This document shows, piece after piece, positions 24,285-32,244 of a stretch of DNA of 32,314 nucleotides. The notes below the pieces were generated by a model. That model did no database searches. It was not told the origin of the DNA and saw only the letters and a list, made by a program, of their open reading frames with translations. Source of the DNA: Bacteroidota bacterium (GTDB lineage: Bacteria > Bacteroidota > Ignavibacteria > Kryptoniales > JAKASW01); contig JAJYJD010000004.1 in the NCBI GenBank assembly GCA_021789755.1, forward strand, positions 1-32,314. The letters are read 5' to 3'. Every line of letters begins with the position of its first letter. Within the stretch, counting starts at the first letter, position 1. The position numbers and the translations under genes are program-made.

Positions 24285-26252
24285 CTAGTTCAAGAACTCC
24301 CAATTGATTCCGAGGCAGAAGCTGTTATCGAGAGCCGGATAAACCGGAGCCATTACGTAATTTTCGCCCGTGATATTGAAGATCGTAAAGTAGATTACCG
24401 CGTCTCCGACTCTTCCCCGCACGAAGAAATCGGTACTCCCGAACGGACCGAATTCATTCACGTCTGCTGGAACGTATATAAGGGCTTGCGGGTAAAAATC
24501 GTTTCCTGTGAATGTGCTCAACACTTTTCCCTTCAGACCCAGTTCGATATTCAGATGTCCCGTGAAGAGGATATTATGATAGTACAATTCGCCGGAAGCA
24601 AAATACTTCGGAAGCGAGTACACCTGGCTCCCGTCTGTTTTTTCATATATGTAATTGAAAGTGCCGGCGGCGGTGAACTTCCAGAGCGTGATGCGCATTG
24701 TTGCGTCGACGCCGTATATATCACGCTTGCTCAGGTTGGCTACGGATATGGTCGGATAAATCGGCTCTCCCGTGTAATTTGCCGAAAAGTAAATCGGGTT
24801 GTCGATTGTCCGGATGTAAGGCTTCACGAACAAAGCGACATTTTCGCCGAAATTGGCGGTCGCTTTAACTTGCAGTACCTTGTCCGTTTCAGCGGTCAGG
24901 TTCGGATTCCCTTTGAAATCCTGTGTCTTAGAATACATTTGAGACATACTCGGCGTATGACGCGAGATGCTCCCGCCGGCTTCAAGTTCGAAACTCTCAT
25001 TGCCGAGCCCGAACGACGCTCCCATCGCGGGATAGAATTCCGAACCTGCGAGATCGCCCCGGCCGAACACTCCGGCTTTCACAAAATTGAAAAGGCTGAA
25101 CTCGTCATCACCGTAAACCGAGATTCGGTTCCGTGAAGGAATGTTGGCAAACGAATTGTAGTAAGTCTCGTCCCGCACCGCCTCCGCCCCAAAATTAAGC
25201 TTCGTGCCGACGATCGTCTCACTCCCCCGTAAATTGGCTCCGAATCTTCTGCTAAGATTGCTCAGATAATACGGCAGAGATACGTCCCCGAACTGGAAGC
25301 TGTAATAATCGAAGAAGGCCGTCGCGGTCAGGAGACCGGTTGAATCGCGGGGATCCCATTGCGAATACGCGACCTGGAGATGATGTTGAAGGTAAGTGAG
25401 ATTTGCGTCCTGGCTCCGCACGAGAGTGTAGTATGCAGGGTCGAAGATATTTGCCGTTATGTTATACGGGAGATCGCCGCCTGTCACACCGCCTTTCGTC
25501 CGGTAATAGACTTCCGTGGCCGTCAGCTGCTTCGTGGAATCGATACTATATCGGAATTTACCCCGGATGTTCACGCCGTCATATACGGAATTCACGAAGC
25601 GGCCGTCGGTCGTCTGATGTTCGAAGCCGACGTCGATGTTCGAGTTGTAACCGATGTTCTGGGAAAACACCCCGTCGGTTATGAGGTAGTTGTAAGGTTC
25701 TTCGAGATGCCTGACTTTCGAGAATGGCACGGACTCGCTGTACAGTTGTGACTGGACATTCACTACCGCGCCGTTCGCATTGAACTGGTAAATCGGGGCT
25801 CTGACGGCGTCGATGTATTCAACATCCTTTGCGAATTCCATCGGGATGTGGTAGAGGTTCAGCATCGAAGTCGTCGGCTCGTTCATCTCTACGCCGTCGA
25901 GAAGATATTTCGTGTAGTCGCTTCCCAGGCCGTCGAAGTACAATGCCGACGGTGCACCCGGCTGGTACATGTTTGCAAGGAAAGTCCCGGGGATTTTCTG
26001 GAGCAGGTCGCCCGCATAAGTGTAATCGCTCCATCTTATGACGGAGTCCGGTATGGCGTATGACACGTTCGACGTTATTGTTCCGGATGTCCACACCGGG
26101 TTCACGAGATATTTCAGCGGGATGCCTGCGGTATCTGCCGCCGCGGTTTTGGCGGAATCTGCCTGCGAGTATGCGGCAGAAGCCGTCATTAGAATGAGCA
26201 TCGGGAAAATGAAGCCATTACACCTGGAGATAATCCTGACCCGGTTTGTCAT
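24285..26252 (-). CDS. TonB-dependent outer-membrane receptor
   Basis: The 655-residue protein has a signal peptide ending ASAAYSQ near residue 30. A plug domain follows (about 60-175), with DLLQKIPGTFLANMYQPG and KYLLDGVEMNEP. The remainder alternates aromatic and polar residues as in a 22-strand beta-barrel, ending GINWEFLN. The size suits a small receptor of the BtuB/vitamin or siderophore type rather than a SusC glycan importer, and there is no N-terminal carboxypeptidase-like extension. I see no obvious TonB box and no SusD or ABC transporter neighbour, so the cargo is unknown. It lies 46 bases after namZ and may be co-transcribed with it. Confidence 0.85.
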   Translation of the reverse strand: MTNRVRIISRCNGFIFPMLILMTASAAYSQADSAKTAAADTAGIPLKYLVNPVWTSGTITSNVSYAIPDSVIRWSDYTYAGDLLQKIPGTFLANMYQPGAPSALYFDGLGSDYTKYLLDGVEMNEPTTSMLNLYHIPMEFAKDVEYIDAVRAPIYQFNANGAVVNVQSQLYSESVPFSKVRHLEEPYNYLITDGVFSQNIGYNSNIDVGFEHQTTDGRFVNSVYDGVNIRGKFRYSIDSTKQLTATEVYYRTKGGVTGGDLPYNITANIFDPAYYTLVRSQDANLTYLQHHLQVAYSQWDPRDSTGLLTATAFFDYYSFQFGDVSLPYYLSNLSRRFGANLRGSETIVGTKLNFGAEAVRDETYYNSFANIPSRNRISVYGDDEFSLFNFVKAGVFGRGDLAGSEFYPAMGASFGLGNESFELEAGGSISRHTPSMSQMYSKTQDFKGNPNLTAETDKVLQVKATANFGENVALFVKPYIRTIDNPIYFSANYTGEPIYPTISVANLSKRDIYGVDATMRITLWKFTAAGTFNYIYEKTDGSQVYSLPKYFASGELYYHNILFTGHLNIELGLKGKVLSTFTGNDFYPQALIYVPADVNEFGPFGSTDFFVRGRVGDAVIYFTIFNITGENYVMAPVYPALDNSFCLGINWEFLN

Positions 26253-26262
26253 TCAGCGCTGA
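26253..26262. promoter_or_regulatory. Palindrome abutting the receptor start codon
   Basis: TCAGCGCTGA is a perfect 10-base palindrome lying immediately upstream of the receptor ATG, where a ribosome binding site would normally be. It could be an operator or a small RNA stem covering the start, or chance. Confidence 0.25.
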
Positions 26263-26298
26263 GTATATTTAAGCCTTGAATCGAGAAAGCATACGATT

Positions 26299-27534
26299 TC
26301 ATCGATAAAGCAAATACTTTTCCCTCAGAATATCAAATTTCCTGATATCGTTTTGCCAGGAGGCAAAAATCTTGTCGGGTGTCGCGCCATTTTCAAGCAT
26401 TGACCGCACGGATGAAGTCCCTGCAAGCCTGTCGAAATAAGAAGGGATAAACTTGAATTCTCCCGGATATAGTTTGCGAATTGCCCAGACTATCGTGACG
26501 CCGGTCTCGACCGGCTTGAAGGAATCTCTCCCAGTAACGATGACTTTGATTCCGTGACAGAGCTCGCCTTCATATTTCGGCTTGACTGCCCAGGGGAATG
26601 AGCGTGGTGCAAACTCAAACGGCCGGAAAGTCACGCCCTCAAGATTTTGACTTTTCAACAATGATATCAGCTTCTTCGAGTCAATGTAAGGCGCGCCGAT
26701 TGTCTCGAACGGATGTTTGGTCCCGCGTCCTTCCGATACGTTCGTGGCTTCCAGCAAAACGTTTCCGGGATAAACCTCGACAGCATTCATATCGGGAAGA
26801 TTCGGCGAAGGGGTGACCCATTTAAGCCCCGTCTCGTCGTACCACATATTCCTTTTATAATTCTCCATCCTGACCACTGCGAGCTCTGCCTGTACTCCAC
26901 CCTCGAGCATTCCGCCATTGTTCATCATCGTCGCCAATTCGCCCGGTGTCATTCCGTAGACACTAGGGATCGGCTGGATCCCTACAAATGATCTCAAGGA
27001 ATCGACGAGCACGGGCCCGTCAACTAAATTCGCCCGGAGCATGTCAGGCTTGTCGAGAACGATAAACTTGATATGATTCTCCGCGGCAGCCTCGAGGCAG
27101 TAGTCGAGCGTGCTTATGTAAGTATAAAACCTTGTGCCGACGTCCTGGATATCGTATATCAGGACGTCGATCCCCTTGAGCATCTGCGGCGTCGGCTTCT
27201 TCGTTTTCCCGTAAAGAGAGTAAACAGGCACGCCGGTTTTCTTGTCGAAACCTGACGAGACCTCCTCCCCCGCGGACGCTTTTCCCCTTATACCGTGCTC
27301 GGGAGAAAAGAGAGCGACGAGCTTGACACCCGGCAGCTTCGAGAGCACGTCGACGATATGCCTGCCATCCTGCATCTCGCCGCTCTGGTTCGTAATTATT
27401 CCGATCGACTCACCTTTGATAAGATTGAGATCCTTTTCCACGAAGACTTCGTCTCCGGTTTTCACCCTTTGCTGCGCCGGCACATTCAACGCAACCGAGA
27501 ACAAGAGAATAAGAATCGACAGTGACCGCTTCAT
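26299..27534 (-). CDS. namZ: Exo-beta-N-acetylmuramidase NamZ-like protein (DUF1343)
   Basis: NamZ enzymes remove terminal N-acetylmuramic acid from peptidoglycan fragments. The 411-residue protein has a signal peptide (to about residue 21), so it acts outside the cytoplasm. Conserved DUF1343 features include GIITNQSG, the SPEHGIRG motif (E79, H80), IYDIQDVGTRFYTYISTLDY and EGRGTKHPFETIGAPYI. Length matches the family. Its ATG overlaps the stop of the upstream Nudix gene by 4 bases, indicating coupled translation. Together with the receptor downstream it may serve cell-wall sugar recovery or scavenging, but no muropeptide recycling genes such as murQ are visible. Confidence 0.92.
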   Translation of the reverse strand: MKRSLSILILLFSVALNVPAQQRVKTGDEVFVEKDLNLIKGESIGIITNQSGEMQDGRHIVDVLSKLPGVKLVALFSPEHGIRGKASAGEEVSSGFDKKTGVPVYSLYGKTKKPTPQMLKGIDVLIYDIQDVGTRFYTYISTLDYCLEAAAENHIKFIVLDKPDMLRANLVDGPVLVDSLRSFVGIQPIPSVYGMTPGELATMMNNGGMLEGGVQAELAVVRMENYKRNMWYDETGLKWVTPSPNLPDMNAVEVYPGNVLLEATNVSEGRGTKHPFETIGAPYIDSKKLISLLKSQNLEGVTFRPFEFAPRSFPWAVKPKYEGELCHGIKVIVTGRDSFKPVETGVTIVWAIRKLYPGEFKFIPSYFDRLAGTSSVRSMLENGATPDKIFASWQNDIRKFDILREKYLLYR

Positions 27535-28088
27535 TTATTTTTCTCCTTTATGAATGCCGAAACACTCCGGCGGGAAAGTAACCATGCTGCGAGCGTCATA
27601 CCGTCCCAGATGGTTCCATCTTCAACAAGCTTCTCAAATTCCGTGACGGACATCCTGAGCAGCTCGAATTCCTCAGATTCATCTTTCTCACGGTACGCCC
27701 GGCTCATGCCGGTGGCGAGAAAGACCCTGCAGACCTCATCGGTGGCACCGTTGAATGGATTGAATTCGCCGATCTCTTTCCACTCTGCGGCCGCAAGATG
27801 TGCTTCTTCCGCCAGCTCGTTTTTCGCCGTCATCAGGAAATCTCCGTTCTTCACGCCTCCGCTTGCGAACTCGATGCTCTCCCTCTTCCACAGATACCTG
27901 AATTGCCTGACCAGGACCAGGGTCTCGTCATCTTCGACAGCGACGACCATCACCGACCCCGGCGAGTGCACGTAATGGTACTCCCCGGCCTGACCGCCGG
28001 GGAGCGTGTAATTATCCAGCTTGTATTCCCAATAGGGATTTTTGAAAAGTAGTTTTGAGGCGAGGGTTTCCAGCTTCTTGAGGGACAA
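27531..28088 (-). CDS. Nudix hydrolase (ADP-ribose pyrophosphatase-like)
   Basis: The 185-residue protein resembles ADP-sugar pyrophosphatases of the NudF type, which split nucleoside diphosphate sugars. The fold-wide pattern is clear: VMVVAVEDDETLVLVRQFRY, ESIEFASGGVKNGD, then ELAEEAHLAA and FNPFNGATDEVCRVFLATG. The Nudix box is imperfect. The usual REL is NEL, the spacing before it is one residue short, and the final glycine is histidine, although the metal-binding ELAEE glutamates remain. Activity could therefore be altered. It starts 2 bases after ndk ends and overlaps namZ by 4 bases. Confidence 0.88.
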   Translation of the reverse strand: MSLKKLETLASKLLFKNPYWEYKLDNYTLPGGQAGEYHYVHSPGSVMVVAVEDDETLVLVRQFRYLWKRESIEFASGGVKNGDFLMTAKNELAEEAHLAAAEWKEIGEFNPFNGATDEVCRVFLATGMSRAYREKDESEEFELLRMSVTEFEKLVEDGTIWDGMTLAAWLLSRRSVSAFIKEKNK

Positions 28089-28090
28089 GT

Positions 28091-28513
28091 CTACTGCAAT
28101 TCGACGATCTCTCGTTCCGAGAAAAAGAACCCGATCTCACGTTCCGCGTTCTCGGGTGAATCCGATCCGTGGACTATATTTTCGCCTTTGCTTTCTGCAA
28201 AGTCTTTTCTTATGGTACCAGGTACGGCGTCCTTAGGATCCGTAGCGCCGATAAGCTTCCTGAACTCCTCGAATGCATTTTCCTTTTCCAGCACCATCGG
28301 GACACAAGGTCCGGAAGTCATGAACTCGACCAGACCGCCGTAGAAGGGACGTTCCTTATGGACGGCATAGAATTCTCCGGCCGCCGCCTTGTTAAGGCGT
28401 ACCATCTTCAGACCGACTATCTTGAAATTGGCTTTCTGTATTCTTGCGATGACTTCGCCGGCGAGATTTCTTCTTACGCAATCCGGTTTCAATATTGCAA
28501 GTGTGCGACTCAT
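28091..28513 (-). CDS. ndk: Nucleoside diphosphate kinase
   Basis: The 140-residue enzyme transfers the terminal phosphate of ATP to other nucleoside diphosphates through a phosphohistidine. The active site is H115 in ENIVHGSDSPENAEREIGFF. The N-terminal TLAILKPDCVRRNLAG and HKERPFYGGLVEFMTSGP are diagnostic. The length is normal. It follows sucD, a common pairing because succinyl-CoA ligase and Ndk exchange nucleotides, with a hairpin in the gap between them. Confidence 0.97.
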   Translation of the reverse strand: MSRTLAILKPDCVRRNLAGEVIARIQKANFKIVGLKMVRLNKAAAGEFYAVHKERPFYGGLVEFMTSGPCVPMVLEKENAFEEFRKLIGATDPKDAVPGTIRKDFAESKGENIVHGSDSPENAEREIGFFFSEREIVELQ

Positions 28514-28550
28514 ATTTTACTTCAGTTTCCTTTCGGACTTTTGGGCCGGC

Positions 28551-28575
28551 AGCTTCCTGAAGTCGACAGGAAGCT
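28551..28575 (-). other. Intercistronic hairpin between sucD and ndk
   Basis: AGCTTCCTG (28551-28559) and CAGGAAGCT (28567-28575) form a perfect 9-bp stem with a 7-base loop, just downstream of the sucD stop. There is no T-run, so it is more likely an RNA stability or processing element, or a partial attenuator, than a full terminator. Confidence 0.55.
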
Positions 28576-28587
28576 TCCGACGTGCTT

Positions 28588-29547
28588 TTACTTCTTTTTT
28601 GATTTTGACGAGTTCCTTCTTGATTTCCGCCCACCCGACGGTTTCCTTACCGTGACGCTGGTTTTCTTCTTCGTCTTTTTGCCGAGGACCTTTGCGACTG
28701 CATCGCCGATCATAGCGGGGCTTTCAACCACGACGATGCCGGCTTTTTTCATAGCCTTCATCTTTTCGTCCGCCGTCCCGTGTCCGCCGGAAATGATCGC
28801 ACCGGCATGGCCCATCCTTCTTCCGGGAGGGGCTGTGCGCCCCGCGATGAACCCGACAACCGGTTTATTGAAATTCTTATATATATATGCCGCTGCTTCT
28901 TCTTCAGCCGTCCCGCCTATCTCGCCGATCATAACGACGGCCTCGGTCTGCTCGTCGTCCTTGAAAAGCTTCAGAGTGTCGACGAATTTCGTACCAATAA
29001 CGGGGTCACCGCCTATACCGACGCATGTGGACTGGCCGTAGCCGTGTGCCGTCACCTGGGCTACTGCTTCGTATGTGAGCGTTCCGCTCCTCGAGATCAA
29101 TCCTACAGCCCCTTTCCTGTGGATGAATCCCGGCATTATGCCGACTTTCGCTTTCCCCGGCGAGATGACTCCGGGACAATTCGGCCCGACCATCCTGACA
29201 TTCTTCTTCTTGAGAAAGTCGTACACGCCGACCATATCGCGGACCGGGATACCTTCGGTTATGCAGACGATGAGACGGACACCGGCGTCCGCCGCTTCCA
29301 CGATCGCGTCGGGAGCGAATGCCGCGGGTACAAATATGACCGAGGTATTGGCACCCTCTTTTTCGACCGCCTCGGCGACGGTGTTGAACACCGGGACGCC
29401 TATGTGCTTCGTGCCGCCCTTGCCTGGTGTAACGCCACCGACGACCTTTGTACCGTATTCGATCATTTGTTCAGCATGGAATGAACCTTCGCCCCCGGTG
29501 ATTCCCTGAACCACGAGGCGCGTCGATTTGTCAACAAGGATGCTCAT
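28588..29547 (-). CDS. sucD: Succinyl-CoA ligase, alpha subunit
   Basis: SucD forms the nucleotide-charged alpha subunit that converts succinyl-CoA to succinate with ADP or GDP phosphorylation in the TCA cycle. The phosphorylated H256 sits in AIISGGHGTADEKMKAMKKA. The coenzyme A region VVQGITGGEGSFHAEQM and RMVGPNCPGVISPGKAKVGI are typical. Residues after about 287 form an unusual lysine/arginine/serine-rich tail of about 30 residues beyond the normal end. The beta subunit gene sucC is not in the window, although the two are often adjacent. Confidence 0.96.
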   Translation of the reverse strand: MSILVDKSTRLVVQGITGGEGSFHAEQMIEYGTKVVGGVTPGKGGTKHIGVPVFNTVAEAVEKEGANTSVIFVPAAFAPDAIVEAADAGVRLIVCITEGIPVRDMVGVYDFLKKKNVRMVGPNCPGVISPGKAKVGIMPGFIHRKGAVGLISRSGTLTYEAVAQVTAHGYGQSTCVGIGGDPVIGTKFVDTLKLFKDDEQTEAVVMIGEIGGTAEEEAAAYIYKNFNKPVVGFIAGRTAPPGRRMGHAGAIISGGHGTADEKMKAMKKAGIVVVESPAMIGDAVAKVLGKKTKKKTSVTVRKPSGGRKSRRNSSKSKKK

Positions 29548-29559
29548 TTTAGCTCTCTT

Positions 29560-30981
29560 TCAACTCTTCAATGATTGTTCAATGTAGTGTGCCAATGTCA
29601 GTATCGTATCTTCCTCGAACTGCCGTCCAAGCAGCTGTAATCCGATCGGGAGTGAAGCAGAATCTCTTCCTACCGGCAAGGAGACAGCGGGTATGCCGGC
29701 GAGGTTTGCAGAGACCGTGAATATATCTGAAAGATACATCTGTATCGGATCCGAAGTCTTCTCGCCGATCTTGAACGCGGTGGTCGGCGCAGTCGGCGTA
29801 ATTATCGCATCGACATTCTGAAAGGCGTCGTCGAAATCCCGTTTGATGAGCCTCCGGACGCGTTGTGCCTTTCCGTAGTACGCGTCGTAGTACCCGGCCG
29901 AAAGCACAAATGTGCCGAGCATTATCCTTCGTTTCACCTCCGGGCCGAACCCTTCCGACCTGGAGTCGACGTACATATCTTCGAGCTCTTCCACGCCCCC
30001 GGACCTGTGACCGTAACGAGCCCCGTCGTACCTTTCAAGATTCGAGGAAGCCTCGGCGGTCGCGAGAATGTAGTAGGTCGGGATCGTATAGTCGAGATGT
30101 GGTATCGACACATCTTTAATCTCGACACCGGACGAACGAAGCATGTTTATTTGCTTCTCGACGGCCTGCCGAACATCGTCGGCAACTCCGGCACTGAGAG
30201 CCTCCTTCGCTATACCGACTTTGAATTTACCGGCGTCGCGGTCCAGCAAGGAAGTATAAGATGGTACGGGTTTATCGGCGGAAGTTGAATCCCGCTCATC
30301 ATGACCGGCAATAACTTCCATCAACAGCGCGACATCGTAAACTGAATTAGCGAAAGGTCCTATGACGTCAAACGACGAAGCGAAAGCAACGAGCCCGTAC
30401 CTCGAAACACGTCCATATGTCGGTTTGAGTCCAACCACACCGCAGAAGGATGCCGGCTGCCGGATAGATCCGCCGGTATCGGTACCCAGCGCCGCGTGGC
30501 AAAGTCCTGCCGCCACAGCCGCGGCACTTCCGCCGCTCGACCCTCCCGGAACTCTCGATGTGTCCACAGGATTCCGTACGGCGCCGAACGCGCTGTATTC
30601 AGTGGACGACCCCATCGCGAACTCATCCATATTGGTCTTGCCGATTACGACTGCATCTTCCTGCTCCAGGCGTTCTATTACCGTTGCGTCGTACACCGAA
30701 GTGAAATTCCCGAGTATCTTCGATCCGCAGGTGAGCCTCTTGTCCTTCATGGCGATGACATCTTTCACGCCAAGGACGAGGCCGGCCAGTTTCCCCTGCG
30801 TGCCGGCTCTTATCTTCGCGTCGACTTTCTCCGCCGCCTGAATCGATTCATCGAACAACTGCAGGAAAGCGTTCAGGTCCGTTCTTGATCTTGCCCTATT
30901 AAGATAAGCCTCTGCGACATTCCTGCACGAGGCCTCCCCGGCGAGAAGTGTTTTTCTGAAATTCTGATATGTATCCGGCAA
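29560..30981 (-). CDS. gatA: Aspartyl/glutamyl-tRNA amidotransferase, subunit A
   Basis: GatA releases ammonia from glutamine so that GatB can amidate Glu-tRNA(Gln) or Asp-tRNA(Asn). The amidase catalytic triad is visible as K73 (LGVKDVI), S148 (VPGGSSGGSAA) and S172 (TDTGGSIRQPASFCGVVGLK). At 473 residues it is of normal length. It begins 8 bases after the last tatA gene, so it is probably in the tatA transcript. gatB and gatC are not in the window, which is common because gat genes are often scattered. Confidence 0.96.
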   Translation of the reverse strand: MPDTYQNFRKTLLAGEASCRNVAEAYLNRARSRTDLNAFLQLFDESIQAAEKVDAKIRAGTQGKLAGLVLGVKDVIAMKDKRLTCGSKILGNFTSVYDATVIERLEQEDAVVIGKTNMDEFAMGSSTEYSAFGAVRNPVDTSRVPGGSSGGSAAAVAAGLCHAALGTDTGGSIRQPASFCGVVGLKPTYGRVSRYGLVAFASSFDVIGPFANSVYDVALLMEVIAGHDERDSTSADKPVPSYTSLLDRDAGKFKVGIAKEALSAGVADDVRQAVEKQINMLRSSGVEIKDVSIPHLDYTIPTYYILATAEASSNLERYDGARYGHRSGGVEELEDMYVDSRSEGFGPEVKRRIMLGTFVLSAGYYDAYYGKAQRVRRLIKRDFDDAFQNVDAIITPTAPTTAFKIGEKTSDPIQMYLSDIFTVSANLAGIPAVSLPVGRDSASLPIGLQLLGRQFEEDTILTLAHYIEQSLKS

Positions 30982-30989
30982 AACTCTAT

Positions 30990-31253
30990 TTACTTTAGTT
31001 CGGTATTCGACTGAGGATCGGCTTTGGAACTCCCGGAAACCGAAGGATCGATAGCCTTGGGGGCGGGCTGCACTTTCGGCTCTTCGCTCACCGGCTTCTG
31101 GATTTCGTCCGACACGTCTCTCATCGCCTTCCTGAATTCCCTTATCCCTTTACCGATCGACTGGGCAATATCCGGTATCTTTTTCGGACCGAAGAAAATA
31201 ATAAGTACGAAAAGGATCAGCAGAATTTTGCCGAAGCTAAAATCTTCAAACAT
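30990..31253 (-). CDS. tatA: TatA/E-type twin-arginine translocase protein (fourth of four)
   Basis: This 87-residue protein has one membrane helix (about residues 8-20), the FFGPKKIPDIAQSIGKGIREFRKAMRD hinge and amphipathic helix (described here only as motif), and a proline-rich polar tail. TatA oligomers form the pore-like element that moves folded proteins with twin-arginine signals. It is the last copy of the array, after a 206-base gap with a strong hairpin. GatA follows after 8 bases. Confidence 0.9.
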   Translation of the reverse strand: MFEDFSFGKILLILFVLIIFFGPKKIPDIAQSIGKGIREFRKAMRDVSDEIQKPVSEEPKVQPAPKAIDPSVSGSSKADPQSNTELK

Positions 31254-31322
31254 CTCTTTGTGCTCCGGAGTTCGCCGATGCTCACTCCATTTGATTCTAG
31301 TTCGTCTGAAACACGCACAGAC

Positions 31323-31354
31323 TTCAGCGCGCCTTCAGAACCTGACGCGCTGAA
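31323..31354 (-). other. Strong hairpin in the gap inside the tatA array
   Basis: TTCAGCGCG (31323-31331) pairs with CGCGCTGAA (31346-31354), and TCAG (31335-31338) with CTGA (31342-31345) inside, leaving a 3-base bulge and a 3-base loop. The 13 paired positions make a stable stem in the 206-base gap between the third and fourth tatA copies. No T-run follows on the minus strand, so it may be an attenuator, an RNase barrier or a leader element for the last tatA and gatA. Confidence 0.6.
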
Positions 31355-31459
31355 ACGTTACTAATTTAAAAGCACAGAGGCTATCTTCAAAACCACTGAA
31401 ACGTCACCAGGAATGCCGCAAATGCCCGTAAGGATGAAGATTAAGGAAAGGAGTGAATT

Positions 31460-31726
31460 TCAGGACTTTGTTTCTGTCTTAGAACGCGCGTCCGTCTTCG
31501 ATTCGGCACCCGCCGCCGGCGGTCGAATCTCTTTGGCTTTCGGTGTCGCGTCGCTGTTCGCCGAAGTCGACACATCCTCCTGAATATCCTTCATAGCCTT
31601 CTTGAACTCGCGGATTCCCTTTCCGATCGACTGTGCTATGTCAGGTATCTTCTTCGGTCCGAAGAAAATTATCAGCACAACGGCTATCAGCAGCAACTTG
31701 TCCCAACTAAGGAGGTCTTCAAGCAT
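31460..31726 (-). CDS. tatA: TatA/E-type twin-arginine translocase protein (third of four)
   Basis: The 88-residue protein has a membrane helix (LLLIAVVLIIFF), then the hinge GPKKIPDIAQSIGKGIREFK and a charged tail rich in alanine, threonine and lysine. The hinge and amphipathic helix are nearly identical to those of the two neighbouring copies, while the membrane start (MLEDLLSWDK) and tail differ. This pattern suggests duplication with the functional core held constant. The ribosome binding site is weak. Confidence 0.9.
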   Translation of the reverse strand: MLEDLLSWDKLLLIAVVLIIFFGPKKIPDIAQSIGKGIREFKKAMKDIQEDVSTSANSDATPKAKEIRPPAAGAESKTDARSKTETKS

Positions 31727-31770
31727 CTTCTTTGCCTAATTCGTAACTGTTTCGTGTGTCGCGGTAAAAA

Positions 31771-32043
31771 TCATGACTGGACTTTCGCATCTGTTCCTGC
31801 GCTTCTCTTCAAATCCTGATTGGCGGATGGCTGTCCAAGTTCGTTCTGTTTCTGTGGTTTGGGAGTCGGCTCTTCGTTTATCGATTTGGAGACTTCATCC
31901 TGAACGTCCTTCATCGCCCGCTTGAATTCGCGGATCCCCTTGCCGATAGACTGCGCGATATCCGGAATTCGCTTCGGGCCGAAGAACACTATAAGTACGA
32001 CAATGATTATGAAAAGCTCACCGAAACCGATGTTCTCAAACAT
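31771..32043 (-). CDS. tatA: TatA/E-type twin-arginine translocase protein (second of four)
   Basis: The 90-residue protein begins MFENIGFGELFIIIVVLIV and shares FFGPKRIPDIAQSIGKGI with its neighbours. The tail is glutamine/asparagine-rich. It starts 18 bases after the first copy, so the two are surely co-transcribed. A proline after the FG hinge, as here, also occurs in TatB proteins, so a TatB-like role for one copy cannot be excluded. Confidence 0.9.
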   Translation of the reverse strand: MFENIGFGELFIIIVVLIVFFGPKRIPDIAQSIGKGIREFKRAMKDVQDEVSKSINEEPTPKPQKQNELGQPSANQDLKRSAGTDAKVQS

Positions 32044-32061
32044 TTTCTTTGAAACTTCTCT

Positions 32062-32244
32062 CTAGTCTTTCTTTTCTTCTTCTTTCTTCTCGCTTCCCTC
32101 TGCGGGCTCTTTCACTGCCTTCTTAAACTCCTTGATTCCTTTTCCGATGCCCTGCGCCAATTCCGGTATTTTCTTTCCGCCGAAAAGGAGCAATAACGCG
32201 ACAACGATCAGGATTATTTCTGTCGGGCCTATCGATTCAAACAT
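32062..32244 (-). CDS. tatA: TatA/E-type twin-arginine translocase protein (first of four, short)
   Basis: This 60-residue protein is the most canonical TatA of the four: MFESIGPTEIILIVVALLLL, then FGGKKIPELAQGIGKGIKEF with the usual FGGKK hinge. A short tail of alternating lysine and glutamate follows. The other three have FGPK at the hinge, so this copy forms a separate subtype. It has the best ribosome binding site of the group (GGAGGTTGCG before ATG) and heads the array. No tatC is in the window. Confidence 0.92.
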   Translation of the reverse strand: MFESIGPTEIILIVVALLLLFGGKKIPELAQGIGKGIKEFKKAVKEPAEGSEKKEEEKKD

